Of a stretch of DNA of 64,000 bases, positions 62,947-64,000 are shown piece after piece. Source of the DNA: 20CM-2-65-7 sp963830455. Lineage in GTDB: Bacteria; Gemmatimonadota; Gemmatimonadetes; Gemmatimonadales; GWC2-71-9. The notes under the pieces were generated by a model. That model was not told the origin of the DNA and ran no database searches. It saw nothing but the letters and a program-made list of their open reading frames with translations. The position numbers and the translations under genes were made by a program. Where the stretch lies: positions 316,809-380,808 of the forward strand of contig CAWHMT010000008.1 in NCBI GenBank assembly GCA_963830455.1. The letters run 5' to 3'. How positions within the stretch are numbered: position 1 is the first letter of the stretch; each line of letters begins with the position of its first letter.

Positions 62947-64000
62947 GTGCGCGGCTCGCTCGTTCCTCGGCTCGTCGCCGCCTATCTCGCGCCGACGCTC
63001 GCGCTGGTCATTTTCGCGCTCGTCCTCGGATAGGCCGTCGCGCGCCGCAGCCTCGAGGACGAGGTGGGGCAGCGGCTCGCGGGAAGCGCCGCTGCCGCGG
63101 CCGCCTCGCTCAAGGCCGACCTGCTCTCGACCCTTCAACCCGGCGACGATGGCAATCGCACGCATCGCAATCTGCTCGCGCGGCTCGAGTCGCTCAAGGC
63201 CGCGCTAAGGGCGAGCGGCTCTATGCGTTCGACCGCTAGCGCCGGCTCCTCATGGCGACCGGAGCGGCGCGCCCATCGGCTCGGCGTGCCCGAGCTCGAG
63301 CGCGATCGGCTCGAGATCGACCGCGCGCTCGCCGGGGATGCGAGCTTCTCCGCCGTCACCTCCAAGGGCTCGACGGTCGAACCTACAAGTCGGGCTACGC
63401 GCCGGTCGCGGGCGCCGACGGCGCGGCGGTCGCGGTGGTGGGCGCCGATGCCTCTGCCGAGTTCTTCCAGGTGCTTCGCGCCTTCGGAGCCTCGATGGCC
63501 TTGACCGCGCTCGCCTGTGGCCTCGTCGGCCTCGCCCTGTTCGTCGCCGCAGGGCGCCGCTGGATCGTCTCGCCCGTCCAATCGCTGATGGAGGCCGCCG
63601 AGGCCATCGGAGGCGGCGACCTCGCCACGAGGGTGCCGGCGGTCGGCCCCGGCGAGCTCGGCGCCCTCGCCCGCGGGATGGACGAGATGCGCGAGCGGCT
63701 CTCCGAGCGCGAGCGCGAGCTGCAGCTCATGCTCGCGGGCATCGCCCACGAGGTGCGAAACCCGCTCGGCGGCATCGAGCTGTTCGCCGGGCTGCTCGCG
63801 GAGGAGCTCTCGGGCGACTCGTCGAAGCTCGGCCACGTCGCGCGCATTCAGCGCGAGCTCGGCCAGCTGAAGCGGGCGGTCGAGGATTTTCTCTCCTACG
63901 CCCGAGAGCCGCGGCTCTCGGAGCAGCCCTTCGGCGCGCGCGCCCTCCTCGAGGAGGTGTGCGAGCTGTGCCGGGCGGAAGCCGCAAAAGGACAGGCGAT
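62947..64000 (+). CDS. Sensor histidine kinase, frames broken, 3' end outside window
   Basis: From a GTG at 62947: first membrane helix (LVAAYLAPTLALVIFALVLG), an in-frame TAG at 63,031, then a periplasmic part (ARRSLEDEVGQRLAGSAAAA). After breaks: second helix LTALACGLVGLALFVAAG, a HAMP domain (VSPVQSLMEAAEAIGGGDLA, VGPGELGALARGMDEM) and the dimerisation His in MLAGIAHEVRNPLGGIELF. The ATP-binding domain lies beyond the window. The in-frame TAG and breaks are probably consensus errors. Confidence 0.82.

Noticed and set aside
1..64000. Search for tRNA, rRNA, transposases, riboswitches and origins
   Set aside because: No convincing case was seen by eye; no cloverleaf, transposase DDE motif or DnaA-box cluster stood out. 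A tRNAscan/Infernal run would settle it.

Overview
The window is GC-rich bacterial DNA from diderm organisms, and it reads as two different pieces joined near position 51,670. Positions 1 to about 51,660 look like one chromosome with mostly intact genes. A GWxTD-domain protein, gluzincin peptidase/barrel fusions, many small outer-membrane barrels, several serine hydrolases and FHA/Ser-Thr-kinase signalling suggest Gemmatimonadota; this is inferred from gene style, not from a marker gene. Positions about 51,680 to 64,000 have a different gene repertoire (AbiE module, LeuA, heptaheme cytochrome, sigma-54 activator, ComEA-like protein, CinA, PII, histidine kinase) that looks Myxococcota/deltaproteobacterial. 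Most long genes there are cut by single-base indels. The ggt gene from the left and the abiEii gene from the right both lose their 3' ends at the same point, so I read this as a chimeric contig join or a low-quality consensus, not one locus.

Layout of the left part. 1-6.5 kb: envelope operon on the minus strand (lipoprotein amidase, peptidase/beta-propeller/barrel protein, GWxTD protein). 6.5-11.4 kb: four-gene phospho-signalling operon with 4-bp overlaps (zinc-ribbon/FHA protein, Ser/Thr kinase, PP2C phosphatase, FHA/membrane/coiled-coil/trypsin-like protease). 11.4-19 kb: serine hydrolases, PspC, secreted proteins, barrels, a K+ channel, a cupin/DUF1304 pair. 19-25.6 kb: threonine biosynthesis (asd divergent from thrB-thrA-thrC). 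25.6-33.5 kb: Ig-like lipoprotein, a large secreted nuclease, and a LysR regulator divergent from a three-gene operon. 35.2-38.3 kb: mug-type glycosylase and a U32 peptidase/hydroxylase-like protein. 38.3-40.4 kb: ArsR/SRPBCC/RibD-like operon with a perfect palindromic operator. 40.5-44.5 kb: DUF1269 protein, PAS/sigma-54 activator, NTF2-like protein, class V aminotransferase. 46.8-50.2 kb: muropeptide recycling operon (murQ-anmK-nagZ).

The most unusual feature is a set of integron attC recombination sites without an integrase: three good sites and one degenerate site at 44.7-46.75 kb, and one more at 34.6 kb, all oriented on the minus strand. Their cassettes carry a 55-aa membrane protein, a DUF3788 protein, a membrane protein, a broken VOC-family gene, a zinc-ribbon protein and another small membrane protein. 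Two cassette genes take their stop codon from the attC R'' box, and a broken third once did. The attC sites contain short open frames ending in or near the R' box, and one cassette gene appears to take its start codon from an attC loop sequence.

I saw no rRNA, tRNA, CRISPR array, transposase or replication origin.
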